NCBI GenBank assembly: GCA_036674765.1
Contig: JARVKI010000046.1
Span: 1-64,000, forward strand
Direction: 5' to 3'
Length of the DNA: 64,000 nt
DNA from: Seiridium cupressi
Taxonomy: Eukaryota > Ascomycota > Sordariomycetes > Amphisphaeriales > Sporocadaceae
In this document: positions 1 through 11,803 of the stretch, piece by piece
Position numbering within the stretch: position 1 is the stretch's first letter
Layout: every line of letters begins with the position of its first letter
The notes under the pieces: model-generated
Seen by the model: only the letters and a program-made list of their open reading frames with translations
What the model was told of the DNA's origin: nothing
The model's database searches: none
Made by a program: the position numbers and the translations under genes

Positions 1-74
<74 letters not shown>
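1..74. repeat. poly-C run at scaffold start
   Basis: Seventy-four consecutive C residues open the window and then stop abruptly. Nothing like a telomere unit is present. This looks like a sequencing or assembly artefact at a contig end, not biology. Confidence 0.9.
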
Positions 75-77
<3 letters not shown>

Positions 78-1076
78 TGAGCATTGACAAGTGCCCTGAG
101 ATGCCAAACTGGCTCCTTTTCGATGGCCGAGGGATGTCCAAAGCACAGGATAAGAGAGCAGCCATACGCCCTACTGATCCCTTATTCTCGCGGCCACAAT
201 AATTCGCCAATACTCCGAGAGATGACATCGATGCTGTGTGACATCGAAAATGCACCTGGCAACTATTGCTAGAAAAGCCGATGTCGTTCTCCGAGAACGT
301 ATGTAATCAATGATAAGGCTGATCTTCCCCTTTCCATCACTATCAACCCAATGGAGACAACGTGACACAACTAGGTCGTGACCCGATCGTCGGGGCCAGC
401 TCAGACGATCGCAGCCTTCCATTGACCACGCACAGAGATACACGATGTGCACCAAGCAGGGCCGGGCTTCTCGAGAACCCAACCAATACACCCCCTGATG
501 CATATTGAGAGCCTTGCGCCGGAAGAGCGGAGAGTGCATCGAGCCAAGTAGCGCAAGTGCACCACGAATTGCTGGTCAAGTTGTGCTCTGATGCGGAAGG
601 ACTCCGGATTGTTGTAGCCAGTCTCTCGTATAGCTGAACATTGGTGATTAAATTATAGACGTGATGTGAACGGAGTACAAGCACCCGATCGCGAACGATG
701 ACAACCAAGTAGATTCGGCACTTGGCCACAATAACCCAGATCTAGATCATGTTGCCTGTAAATTCCGGGTAATCGGTGCCCGAAAAGCTTCGACTCATGA
801 GGGATGGGCGCTCTTGAGCTCCTATCATTTGATGATAGGTAGGAGGAATTAGAGCTGTTAAATCGGCGAGACCCCACGAGCTTGGATAAAATCACACGAG
901 GCGCACAGGTCTCCCAAATTCAATGCTACGTTGGTAGTGTATGGAATAGATTTGGGCCTGAAATTCGGCGATCTACCAGACTAACGGATTCTCTCTAGGT
1001 AACCGGTGACTTTCTGTCATGTCATACCACAGTCCACTTCCAAGCCATACGCGTACGTTGTCACGCTGGGGGGTAT
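75..1076. other. non-coding flank
   Basis: No gene is supported here. Open frames are short, overlap on both strands and show no recognisable motif. The last part is the 3' flank of the FKBP12 gene on the minus strand. Confidence 0.5.
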
Positions 1077-1797
1077 TTACTGGACCTTCTTCAGCTCGAC
1101 GTCGCTATGAGTATACTGTTAGCACAGGAACTGCGTGTGAAGCAACGGAAAAGACCTACAAGATCAAGTCGGAGTTGGGTGGGATGTGGCCGGTGAAGCC
1201 GCTGTAAGGAGTGTTAGTAAAGCTGATACACTTTCGAAGAACGGTATCGTTTCCGGCTCAAAATGGAGTGATTCAGAAAACGGCTGCCAATCTCCATGCC
1301 GCGTTTCAAGAGGCCGGAGGGCGGAAGTCAAGTGGAGCGATTAGCTTACCGTGCGCCGTAACCGAAGTCACTGCGAAACTTATTAGCTAGTAATTTCAGG
1401 ACTGGGTTTAGTAGATTACAAACCTAGAGATGTCAAGAGTAGACTTCTCGCCAGTCTTCATGGTGAGGACACCCTCGTCCCAGCCTACAACAGCGGGTAA
1501 GCGGAAAGTTACGGACATGTACTGGGGACTCAGTTGAACTTACCCTTGATGACCTGGCCGACACCGATCTGGACGACAAAGTCTCCGCGGCCGACGGAAG
1601 AGTCAAACCTAGCATCGGCGGTCAGCCTCGGATATTTCGAGAAGCTGGATATTGCCGGAGGTGGCTACTTACTTGTTGCCCTTCTGGTCGGGCTTGCTGG
1701 TGTCCTTCAACCATCCAGTGTACTCGATGGTGACAGTCGAGCCCGCCGTGGGCTGAGCACCGGAGCCCTCCTTGAGAACGGTCTTGTTGACACCCAT
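1077..1797 (-). CDS. FPR1: FKBP12 peptidyl-prolyl cis-trans isomerase
   Basis: Single-domain FK506/rapamycin-binding prolyl isomerase of the cytosol, 113 aa. Six exons on the minus strand: 1797-1673, 1608-1544, 1484-1424, 1370-1350, 1201-1160 and 1104-1077. The family residues lining the drug and proline pocket are present: Tyr26 in IEYTGW, Phe-Asp in FDSSVGRGDF, Val-Ile and Trp in GQVIKGWDEG, Tyr in FGYGAR, Ile in HIPPN and Phe in IFDVELKK. Length equals that of fungal and animal FKBP12. The start is the first ATG in frame with the IEYTGW block and lies in a typical fungal context. Exon 4 is only 21 nt, so automated prediction may miss it. Known family role: binds FK506 to inhibit calcineurin and rapamycin to inhibit TOR. 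Confidence 0.95.
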
Positions 1798-4700
1798 TGT
1801 GATATATGGTGATGTGGAAATGTGATTGGTGAATTTGTTGTGAAAATGTACGTACGGAAGGGAGTGACGGGGAGAGAAGTTGAAAAGCCTTGAGCCTGAC
1901 GTATGGCGGGGTAGTCAGTAGTTGTTGTTGTTGTGGGTGGGCTGTTTAGCGTCTCGGCGATGGTGGGACTTTCAACACCCAAGGTACGGTTAGGTAAGGT
2001 AGTTAAGTGATATGGAAGTTGGGTTGGCACTCTGGAATTAGACGGGGCAACCACGGGCTGCGAGGAATTCGGCCTTTTTATACACATGGCAAGGCGGGAT
2101 CAACCAATTGACCGGATACTGGCCAAGTAGACGTGCGGCAATTGCTTTTGAGCTCGCAGGCGGTACCTGGGGTAATCATGAAGCACGTAATGGGTCCTAA
2201 GATGCTCTGATCGACGTGTAGAATAACCCCGTGGACCCATGCCCGCACACCTCATCATGTCAATTGGATCCGACTCATGCAGGTCAGGGCCCCCAAAAGA
2301 TACTTCCGCTCCTTAGGGGATATCACGCAGATAGCGGGCACGTGTGCCCAAGATAGAGGCCGCTCGAAAGTTGTATTTGAGAGGCTGTCTATACCATGCC
2401 CAACTCGCTTGCTGTTGTCGGATACCATGGAGGAGTTGTGTAAGTACATAAGTTTTATAGAAGACGTTGATGCGGTCCCCGTCCGCGGATTGATCCGCCA
2501 GACTGATCGCGATTTGATCTTCCAATCTTGCAGCACAGCCCGGACCTCTGACCGCCTTGGTATCATTCCGTAGACTGTCACGTAGCCATTGGGTGTGTGC
2601 CTGTCATGTCCCAACTGCCCGAGGACGCCGAGGAGCCCTACAAACTTTTGCGGAAGGCAGGTCTGTTCCCTTTTCGACCAACGAGAGAAATATTTTCGTG
2701 TGACTTGATGCAGCTGGACAAGGGTTGGGTGCTCGACCATGGTACATGATGTAGACTTAATAACCTTCGTTGGATATTGAAACACCTACTTGTTGCTTTG
2801 TGGCAAATCCAGAGGGGGCCGTTGTTTACCATAATATCCGTGATAACTACTATACTCATGCCCAATGTACTCAGTCCAGCATGTACAGAGCCTCCTCTGG
2901 ATCATTTACTCACAGGGGCATGGTCTTAGATCTACCTCAAAAAGCAATTGTGTGACTAGGTATAACGGTCTAGTTTGAGGGAGGCGTTGCGTAGACCTGC
3001 ATATTGTCTGATAAGATCCTAATGATGTATGGGGAAATGCTTGCGACTGAATAATGCTCCTAGAAGAAAAAAGACGTCGGCTTTTGATTGAAGCGGGCAG
3101 GATCGCTTCCTTTGGAAGCAAAAGGCTTGCAACTTATAATTTGTGATAAGATCAGCCATTACCTGCGGCTTTATTACGTTCAACACATGTCGTTTTCTCA
3201 GCTTTTTTATTACCCCGCCACGGAGTACACGGCACGTTGGTGAGGGGTAGTCATGAGTTTGTACCCTTGGCACTGGCGCTCGGCTTTTGACAGGTGGTGG
3301 TGGGTGCCCACGATTAACTAGGTATGTACTCCCGCCATCTTGCTTCATTCCATCTTTGGAGGACCAGGAAGCCACACGATTACGCACGTTTATAGTAAAA
3401 TCGTCCAGTAGCATGAAATTGGGTAACTGTTGTGTTACCAAGACACCCTACGTATCGAGCGAAACAACTCTGCTTTGGATCACCAGATTAATGTATATCA
3501 CCGTTACCCTCACAGGCACGGGTCTGGAGATAACACCCATCGACTCACCTAAACCAAGTCGTGGATGCTAACAATCAGTACAAATTGCACCGACAAGTCA
3601 TTTATGGGCATGGATATCCATTCGACTCTTTCCGCGGCAAGTCATATTTTCCCAATAGCAGCATATCAGGACCTGGCAGGTGCCATACAAACCCCGAAAC
3701 TGTAGGTCTCGTGTTTGTGGATGGCTAGCCGAAGAACTATGCTCGTCTTCTCACCAAACATACAGCTGTGGGACGTCGAGGCGACGTCCAAGGCGATCCC
3801 ACCTTATCATGGTCAGATTCAAGTGTCTTACAGAAATTGTAAGGATGACCTCGGCTGAGCCAAGGACATGGGAAGTGCAACGACCGCTGTAGATAATCAA
3901 CAGGTGACATATCGCCTTGCGAGGCGTTTTGTTGAGCGGCTGTCAACCTTTTGTAGATTGAAGGGGGAGGTAGCTGGTAGTCGGCATCAGGTACGCACAT
4001 ACACGCGATCTGGCCTGCTGCCTGCTTTCGCGACTGTAAGGTTTCGACGAAATGGAACTACACTATACATAGCAAGTCGTCTCGAGACTTTTCTGCGTTT
4101 AACTTAATGGCGTTTGCCGATGATGTGCAAGTTCGTCATCTGCGTTCTCAACCTTCTATTCACGTGCCGACGTCAGGGGCGGCGTGTAGGAGGACCACAT
4201 TAGTTAGTACGCGCCAACGGTAGACCTGAAGCTTACCTACCACAGCGGCCCTGAACTAGTCAGGTACAAGATCTACCCAACGGTCAGCACTCGATACGGG
4301 CTACGGGCTTTGCCTTTGGTGTTAGCGCCACTGGAATAGCACGCCAACATTGCAATAGGAATCAAGGCCGCTTCCCAGCAGATGAATCGACAACGAAAAT
4401 GGACAGTGCAATTTAACAGGTGACCATTTTCGAGCAGAGTCAACCAAATGCAGTTTGTGCTGATGGTCATTTGGTTGCATGTGGTGAGCAAGGCTGGCAG
4501 GATGTGACAGCGTAGTAGTTTGCCGACTTGCAGCAAATTGATAAAAAGTCGATCACTGCCAGAAGAGCGATCCAATACTACGACAAAGTAGGTGCCCTCC
4601 ATCACATCCCCGCAGGGAGGAGAATCCAACTGCACGTGGTTTGGTTCTGTAGGAGAGGTGCAGGTTGAAGGCACAAAGCACGCCGAGACCGGGGTCGGGC

Positions 4701-4893
4701 GTGAGGATCACGTACGTCGATATGTAAGTTATGAGAAGCGAAGGATGATTTTGCTCCAATGGACAAACACATTCGTCCGTCAGAAGTCTCTGCAGCGGCC
4801 ACCACGGCGCAACACTCTGAATCAACAATGAGATCGATCCACTTCCCGGGAGGGCTTGAGTCGGGCTCGACCCGGGGTCATGGATTAATTAGG

Positions 4894-4934
<41 letters not shown>
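4894..4934. repeat. A41 homopolymer
   Basis: Forty-one uninterrupted A residues, preceded by GGATTAATTAGG and followed by GGTTCCCAAG. It could be the tail of a retroposed sequence or a sequencing artefact. I see no target-site duplication or coding remnant beside it. Confidence 0.8.
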
Positions 4935-4936
<2 letters not shown>

Positions 4937-6052
4937 TTCCCAAGCGCGGCTGAAGAGGAGTCGGATTTGTTAATCACGCAGAAAACCAATATCAGGTGGC
5001 CAGGCTTGTAAGCCATATATGCCGAATGCAATCCGCTACTGCTCAGTGCTGCACTCAATTTGGACTGCAGGTCGGGCCGGCATCCACGTCAAGGTGGAAG
5101 AGGGAGGGCAGTGCGGCAGACTTTTAGCAAGAATTAGAATGGATAGTTAAATCAGAGCTCTTGCGCAGATCCAAGTGTCGGCAATTCTGTATGTAATGGT
5201 GATATTGTCCCGAGCAAAAACTGGTGAAATTGAATTAAAGGCACACGCTGCTCACGGTAAAGTACCTTGAAGTAGGCCATTTGAGACGAGCTAGAGATGC
5301 AGGAGTTGCCCACCGTTGATTCGCCTCGTGTTGGCGTAGCAGGGATACGATGATCCACAGCATGCGGCCCCAGGCAACATGTACTGCCATGATACAGTAA
5401 AAGGCCCAAGCACGGAGTGCAGAGTGCTCAGTGCTGGCATCAACTGGCCGGTCTGGCTGGGCTCGATCGCCCGCAATCTTGGGTCAATGCTCTCTGGCTG
5501 GGTCTAGCCGCTTGAAAGCCAATCTTATTTTCCCTGCCTGCGGCTTTTCGGTGCTAATCTTTACTTAAACTGCGCATGGCAAAACGGCCAACATAGCGCC
5601 ATAAATCTTGCTTTCAATTGCCAGTGGACCGGCAGTCTACAACTCGAGAGGTGGACGACATGGCAGTCAAGCGGTGCGGGGCGACTCGACTTTTGCACCG
5701 CGACCAGGCAATGCGGTACCTATCTGCTATTTGATATTCCTTCCGTAGAGGGCACCTCACCTGCAGCTTATCATCGGTCAGGCTGTCCAAGAACCCCAGA
5801 TCTCCTACCTGAAGCCGTCGGGTGGTTGGTGGGGTCGCACTCAATGCACGCGCAATCCCGTATACGGCTTCCTATTCAGTAAGCAGGGACACCGAAAACG
5901 AGCGCATGGCCATTTCAAATCGTTCAAGCGAAGCCACCTGTAATCCACCAGCTTGGCCACCAAAAGAGCATTTTCGTCTGAACGTGGCATGGCATGACTC
6001 TCCTCGTATCGATCGCATTTTTGGCTCTCGAAATCAATTGATTGAAGCCAAA

Positions 6053-6086
6053 GTCTGCGGTCTGCGGTCTGCTGTCTGCTGTCCGC
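6053..6086. repeat. 7-bp tandem repeat, about 5 copies
   Basis: Short minisatellite made of GTCTGCG, GTCTGCG, GTCTGCT, GTCTGCT and a partial GTCCGC. It lies in non-coding DNA. Confidence 0.8.
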
Positions 6087-7093
6087 ACATCTTTAATGCT
6101 GTAATTGAGCAAGGCGATCAATCGGGATGTTTGTTGGTTGGGTCTACTCGTGTATTGTATTGGCTGATTAGGTAGTTACCTAAATGCCATGTGCGATCTG
6201 CACGTCCAGGGCAAATGTTAATCAATTCCAGCCCTTGGCCCTGGGTCCCAGGTACATCAGGTACAGCCTCACGCATCCACAGCCAGCTTGTTCCTTTCCT
6301 TCCACGGTCACCGCCAGTACCATATTGTCCCACGCCGGCGCTTGCATTCAATTTTACGCAGTGCGCGCTGCACAGTCATAAAGTTGCAAGCGCGCCTCAG
6401 GCCTTTCATTCATGGCCCGCAGTTGCAGGTGGCTGCAGAGGAGACCTATTTCGCGGTCGTAGCGGTTAGGATGCCAGTTCCCAGCTCCTTACCCTGAGAC
6501 GGGGAAATTGCCCGTGGGAGGTACCACTCGATCGCCCAATCGTGAGCCTTGTCCGTCCCCGCTCCAGAGTACCCTGCGCCAAACGAGAGCTCCAACACCC
6601 TGGGAAGCCCATCAAATCACGGACGCACTACCAGAGACATCTTGGACCGGGAGCCGTGGTGACCCGGAACAGCGCTGCAGCAGGCTTAGACACGGGGGTA
6701 CTCCGCCCCCATGAACAAAGGTATTGTCCGTTAGTGCTGGCATGCCATCGCTACATTGTGTACTGCCCAAAGCAGTGTGTTTCTGTACTTTGCTGCGCCT
6801 TTCCCGTTCAGGGCGCGGAGTCAAAATTCGGCACGGGTTCAGTTGACACGACATTTGCCCACATCATCAGAGACACGCGAACATCAAGCCCCAAAGTCAA
6901 AGAGTCTCTTTGCCAGAGATCTCCGGCCGGGAGCTAATCACTCGAAGCACAAGCTCGTTCATTCGCCGTGGGAGAGGACGCTATGTACTACACGTCGAGC
7001 GAGTGCTCGGTCCTTGTGGAGAGCGAGCGCTGGCGCATGGAAGAAGAGCGACAAATGGCTGCCCCCGATGGTCCTTGCGTGCCACCGCGGGTG

Positions 7094-7111
7094 CCCCCCC
7101 CCCCCCCCCCC
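7094..7111. repeat. C18 homopolymer
   Basis: Run of 18 C in non-coding DNA upstream of MSB2. Confidence 0.8.
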
Positions 7112-7204
7112 TGTCGCGAAAGCACTTTGCCTAAGAATAATACCACAGGCGCTAGGTAACTTTGGACTCCTTGGTCATACCAGCCGTGGAACCCCCTGTC
7201 AATA

Positions 7205-7376
7205 ACGACTCCTACCCCAGTCTGTTCTCTCTCCTCTCACTCTCCCTCGTTCGTTTCCTCCGTCCGTTGTTTCTGCTGTCACCCACACTCTCTATTCGTC
7301 TTTCCTTTTTCTCTTTTACCTGACCCTCGCCTCACCCTCCGTCCCTCTTTTGCCCTCCAGCTTCTCCGCCGACCTC
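7205..7376 (+). promoter_or_regulatory. pyrimidine-rich promoter/5' leader tract of MSB2
   Basis: Roughly 170 bases dominated by CT blocks, typical of the core promoter and transcription start zone of filamentous fungi. It is followed by about 600 bases of leader before the MSB2 ATG. A possible leader intron starts with GTACGC at 7642 and may end at the CAG near 7793; that intron is a guess. Confidence 0.4.
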
Positions 7377-7983
7377 GTTAGGTAACCCTTTCGACGACAA
7401 CTTCCCCTCGGCGTCGACAGATCCCCCCCGGTTTCGATTCTGGTATCCCAACTGCGCCAAATCGAAACGCACGCAAGGCTCGAAGAGGACCTCAGGAGGC
7501 CAAGCAACCGCCAATGCATTTGCCGATCACCGTTTGAATTCAGGTCGTGGAGGGCTTTTTGCCAAGCAATCACTTATTGACGATTTCTCGTCGTGCCACT
7601 CTTTTCTCAACAAGCTTGAGATTCAAACCATTGTATAAAAGGTACGCGGCCTTGGGCGCATCTCTTCGTGAGCACCAGGCCCGCTTTCTGGGCCCGGCTC
7701 ATATCTTGGGATGATCTGTGGATCATTCATGCACTTCTGGCTTGTTCCGCGAGAATGTCTTCAGAGGATACTGACGCCAATGTGCCTTGACAGAATACAC
7801 TCTTTGACATTATTGTCAAGTACACTCGTTCATCAGACGCCCTGACAAAAGTGCGTAACGTTGGATCGTTATATGTTTGCGCACAGTTGAGGCTAACAAC
7901 TCCGAAGACAACATCCGCCTAATTGGTCTTGCATTTGAGAGATCGCTGGATTATTTTGGAAATTGGATATTAATTGAAGTACA

Positions 7984-10716
7984 ATGCATACCAGATTGGC
8001 TGTAGCCACGTTTGTGGCCGCCGCCTCTTTGGCTGGCGCTGTACCAGATAGACCGAAGATCTATTTCCCGAAGAAGATCAAGCGAGAGATCACCAACAGC
8101 ACAATCACAAGCGCGCCTGCGCGGTCGACACCAGAGAGCTCATCCTCCAGTTCTACGGAATCCACGAAGAGGGATCCCTTCTCGCTGTCCCAGTTCTTCA
8201 GCAGTCTCACCGGGGATCGTGAGTCTGGCCGAGCATCCTCGTCCGATTCTTCTTCTTCGTCCGACGATTCGACGACCATCATTGTCTCTCCGACGACGAC
8301 ATCGACAGCCTCTGCATCCGACTCAACGGAGTCCTCGAGCACGGACAGCGCAGATTCTACCACGACGTCGAGTTCAGCGGTGGACGAAGTAGGCACAACA
8401 TCGGCAATTACTCTGTTGCCGTCCATCAGCCTTGGTTTAGGACTTACGGACTCGACAACCACTACGTCCGCCGCCGAGACCACTGTTGTATCTGACTCCA
8501 GCACGGCTAACAGCACTGCGGACACTACCGCCGACACCACTACAGACACAGCCACGACGAGTGCGACAGCTTCGGCGACTGAGGTCAGCATCACCACGGA
8601 CAGCACTGTCGCCTCTACTGGCACTGGTACTAGCGCGAGTGCTACTGCGACTGCTACGGACTCGACCTCGGCGACTGCTACTGATACCGCTACCGCTACG
8701 GAATCAATCTCAGCGACCGATGCTACTATTGCAACTACAACTGCTAGCGACAGCGCTATCACACTGCTGCCAACCGTGACGTCTTCCTCAACCGATGGCG
8801 GCCTCGGCGGTGTTCTGACTTCGGTTATCTCTGGCGTTCCTAGTCTGCTCGATCCAACTGCAAACGCGACTGATTCGACGGCTACTGCGACGGGTACTGC
8901 AACAACCGACTCAACCCTCGTGGCTACGACCGCGAGCGCCACCGATGCTGTTACAACCACCACGTCGGACAGTGGTTTGAGCCTAAGCCTGAGCTTGACG
9001 GACATTTTGACCTCCGTTCTGGACCCAACTTCAACGTTCGTTGGCACAGCACCATCTAGCAGCTCCACTTCAGACAGTGGTTTGAGCCTAAGCCTGAGCT
9101 TGACGGACATTTTGACCTCCATTCTGGACCCAACTTCAACGTTCGTTGGCACAGCACCATCTAGCAGCTCGACTTCAGATGTTCTTTCGTCGATCGTGGA
9201 TCCTACCTCAACATTTGTTGGCACTGCACCATCAAGCAGCTCGACCCCTGGTATCTCGGACATTCTCACTTCCTTGCTGCCGACGGTGACACCAGCATCA
9301 ACGTCAGCATCCGTGACAGATGTCCCCGTCATCAACAGTACAGATTCATCATCACTACCTCCGACAACGACTCTGACTCCTCCAGTCACTATCTCGGCAT
9401 CCTTCTCCTCAGACCTGAGCATATCAACCTCTGTGACCTCGGGTGACACAATCAGCAGCAATACGACAACCGTCGCTGGACCTACCACCACTTCCGAATC
9501 TTTCACCTCGGCACCCACCATCGTCACAAACACGACACAGCCCGAGTCGACTCTCTCGACGGCATCGCAGACGGTATCTCAAAGTTTCTCAACAACGGAT
9601 CTGCCGACAAGTTCCACAGATCTGCCAACCGTTTCTTTGAACACGACTGTTCCTTCCACCACCAGCGAAGCCCAGTCTTCAACTGATACGCCTGTTATCA
9701 CGCCGACGAGCTCAACCCAAGTCGTGACGAGCATTCAGCCCACCAACACGATCACCAACTCGGAGTCATGGTTGCCCACTACCATTATTGTGCAACCGTC
9801 CACATCCCAGAGTAGCGTGTCGACAACAGTCACATCTTCTGGCATTCCCACGACGCTCCCGAAAGCCATCACACCTTATGAGACACCACCGGCTCGTCCA
9901 GCTGGTTCTACTGCCATCCAAATTTCTTTCAATTATGGCTACAATTACGAATGGGTTGCTGATAACACCTTGTCTGCTGCTCAGCTTTTCTCTCTCGTCC
10001 CCCAAGCCATCGCTTTCGACCGTGGCATCTCGGTAGACGACATCGTCATGAAGAGCATCGTCCCCTATGACACGACTGCACAGCTCGGATTCATCACGTC
10101 GCTGGCAATTGTTTACATTCCGGACGACACTGTTGAACTGCTCCGATTGGACCACAAGATTCCTTCATCCGCTCTATACACAAACCCCAATTCGCTTGTT
10201 CTCGACATGACCAACCATATTAACCCGGCCATCGATATTATCCTTGGCTCCACCTTGGATGGAAGTGCGTCGACCTCATCGGATGGATCCAGCCCCACCA
10301 GCACTTCGACCAACTCGAACGATGTTTTCGGATCTGGCAGCTCTTCAAGCGACCAGACCAGCGGACAAAAGGGAACTACTGCCGCCATTGCGTTGGGTGC
10401 TGCTGGTGTTGCTGGAGCGTATGGTGCGGCCATGTTCATCATTGCCCGCCGTTACAAGCGCAAGAAGCAGAGACACCAGCGCACCAGCTCGCTCACCTCC
10501 CCGTCTGAGATGCGACAGAACGGTAGCCCCGCCTTGATGGGAGGTGCGCTCCTTAGCCGTGACTTTACCGCGGGTGGATACGGAGGAGTTCACGGCAACA
10601 TGGGTGGCAACACGCGTGACAGCCAAGGCAGCGGCAGGAGCGGTATGAACAACTCTGCCCGCACCGCTTTTATCTCGGCCCCTGTTGCCGCCGAAAACTC
10701 TCTTGGCTGGAACTAG
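7984..10716 (+). CDS. MSB2: signalling mucin Msb2-like, plasma membrane sensor
   Basis: Single-exon 910-aa type I membrane mucin. A signal peptide covers about residues 1-19. It is followed by some 600 residues rich in Ser, Thr and Ala, expected to be heavily O-glycosylated. A compact extracellular domain (about 645-750, beginning ISFNYGYNYEWV and containing PYDTTAQLGFITSLA) is the Msb2 hallmark next to the membrane. One transmembrane helix lies at about 798-822, followed by RRYKRKKQRHQR and a short Gly-rich cytoplasmic tail. Known role of the family: sensing surface and osmotic cues upstream of Cdc42 and the filamentation/pathogenicity MAP kinase pathway. The mucin region holds two almost identical 35-residue repeats (about 329-363 and 364-398) and a shortened third copy. 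Identification rests on domain order and the juxtamembrane block. Confidence 0.8.
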   Translation: MHTRLAVATFVAAASLAGAVPDRPKIYFPKKIKREITNSTITSAPARSTPESSSSSSTESTKRDPFSLSQFFSSLTGDRESGRASSSDSSSSSDDSTTIIVSPTTTSTASASDSTESSSTDSADSTTTSSSAVDEVGTTSAITLLPSISLGLGLTDSTTTTSAAETTVVSDSSTANSTADTTADTTTDTATTSATASATEVSITTDSTVASTGTGTSASATATATDSTSATATDTATATESISATDATIATTTASDSAITLLPTVTSSSTDGGLGGVLTSVISGVPSLLDPTANATDSTATATGTATTDSTLVATTASATDAVTTTTSDSGLSLSLSLTDILTSVLDPTSTFVGTAPSSSSTSDSGLSLSLSLTDILTSILDPTSTFVGTAPSSSSTSDVLSSIVDPTSTFVGTAPSSSSTPGISDILTSLLPTVTPASTSASVTDVPVINSTDSSSLPPTTTLTPPVTISASFSSDLSISTSVTSGDTISSNTTTVAGPTTTSESFTSAPTIVTNTTQPESTLSTASQTVSQSFSTTDLPTSSTDLPTVSLNTTVPSTTSEAQSSTDTPVITPTSSTQVVTSIQPTNTITNSESWLPTTIIVQPSTSQSSVSTTVTSSGIPTTLPKAITPYETPPARPAGSTAIQISFNYGYNYEWVADNTLSAAQLFSLVPQAIAFDRGISVDDIVMKSIVPYDTTAQLGFITSLAIVYIPDDTVELLRLDHKIPSSALYTNPNSLVLDMTNHINPAIDIILGSTLDGSASTSSDGSSPTSTSTNSNDVFGSGSSSSDQTSGQKGTTAAIALGAAGVAGAYGAAMFIIARRYKRKKQRHQRTSSLTSPSEMRQNGSPALMGGALLSRDFTAGGYGGVHGNMGGNTRDSQGSGRSGMNNSARTAFISAPVAAENSLGWN
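8968..9177 (+). repeat. 105-bp tandem duplication within MSB2
   Basis: Two head-to-tail copies of 105 bp (8968-9072 and 9073-9177), equal to 35 codons, which differ at two positions by my reading. A third, diverged and shortened copy follows to about 9246 (DPTSTFVGTAPSSSST in all three). The frame is preserved. Confidence 0.9.
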
Positions 10717-11803
10717 ACACTCACGTATACGACCTGTACGCCCCGTCCATTGATTCATCCTTTTTTGTACTCTTCGATACCCCTCCGGGATGCCTCCTTT
10801 CTGCATAGTCCTTCACATAGAAAGCAGCGTGGCTGGCCCCTGGGAAAAACCGAGCGTCGCTCAATATTTTCTTGTCATTACAATTCTCGCGGTCTGGCTC
10901 TCACAATTGAGTGATCAGCCAAAAACACTATCTAATCCGGACATTATTCAAGATCTGGACCCATCTTTTGCTGGTTTGGATCTGATGGTCGGATACTTTT
11001 TATTTAATTTGATTTTGTGGTGGTTCTACTGGGGTTGCAAGGCTGTTTCAGCAAATAGCCTGGTGAATGAGAACGAGGAAATGTTGGGAGACGGTCTTGA
11101 CGAGGACTCGCCGGCATAGTTGGCCGCAAATAAGGAGAGAAAAAGAGAAGCAGTGTACAACTACATTGTAGCAGCCATGTTCATTGCGTGAGGCACGAGT
11201 GACATGGCTCAGGAGTTCAAGATTTACTTCTGCCAAGGAGCGCCTCTGGAGCCATCTCTTGTAATGTGCATATACAAAGTGAATAGACAAAAAGACCTGC
11301 AAATATGCTTGAGCTTCCTTGTGCAATCTGAGTGGCCGTGTTTTTTTGGTGTGGTTAACTCCCATACCTCGTGAAGCATTTATGGTCGACGAAATGCCCT
11401 GTCTGGCTGACCTTCTCGCCGCCAGTGCGTACTTGGAAGGAGATTAGGAGAAGGTATGTGCTTGATTGTGTTCATACATGGAGTTCCCCTTCATGAGTGT
11501 TGGTCAATTGATCTCAGCCCATCGGACCTCGATGCAGTTGAGCAGCCGCCCAGCCGGGTTAGGAGTGGGTGAGAATTCCCAGCAGACGGCGGAACGGGTA
11601 ACTCAGCCCCAGCCTTTTAGCTTCAATCCGGCTCCTTACATAACACGTCCCGCATGTCATCCAAACCAGCAAAGGAAGAACGTCAATCCTCTTTCAAGGG
11701 AGCGAGGTAAAAGGGTGGCCTCTTGTTTCTCCCTTCTTTTGATATCCATGGCGACGCAGTGACCTGCCTAGCCTTTTCTGCTGTTGCTCAATTGGCAGCA
11801 CCG
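10717..11803. other. intergenic, MSB2 3' flank and MFS promoter
   Basis: No supported gene. A 109-codon open frame at 10790-11119 with two hydrophobic stretches lies directly after MSB2 and is more likely 3' UTR. Confidence 0.5.

Larger units (their letters stand above)
1798..7204. other. gene-poor stretch with simple repeats
   Basis: About 5.4 kb between FKBP12 and the MSB2 leader. The first few hundred bases are the FKBP12 promoter. Open frames are short (176 codons at most), overlap on both strands and resemble no family I know. It contains a 7-bp tandem repeat near 6053, an A41 run at 4894 and a C18 run at 7094. I see no transposon ends, LTRs or tRNA. Confidence 0.45.

Noticed and set aside
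1..74. Telomere at the left end
   Set aside because: Pure C without TTAGGG/CCCTAA units.
2255..2785. 176-codon minus-strand frame in the gene-poor region
   Set aside because: Overlaps several frames on both strands, with no motif or plausible intron structure.
8061..9533. 490-codon minus-strand open frame across MSB2
   Set aside because: Mirror of the Ser/Thr/Ala repeat coding on the other strand; Val/Glu-rich low complexity, no domain, and MSB2 explains the region.
10790..11119. 109-codon plus-strand frame with two hydrophobic stretches after MSB2
   Set aside because: Begins 74 bases after the MSB2 stop, is AT-rich and has no family match; more likely 3' UTR.
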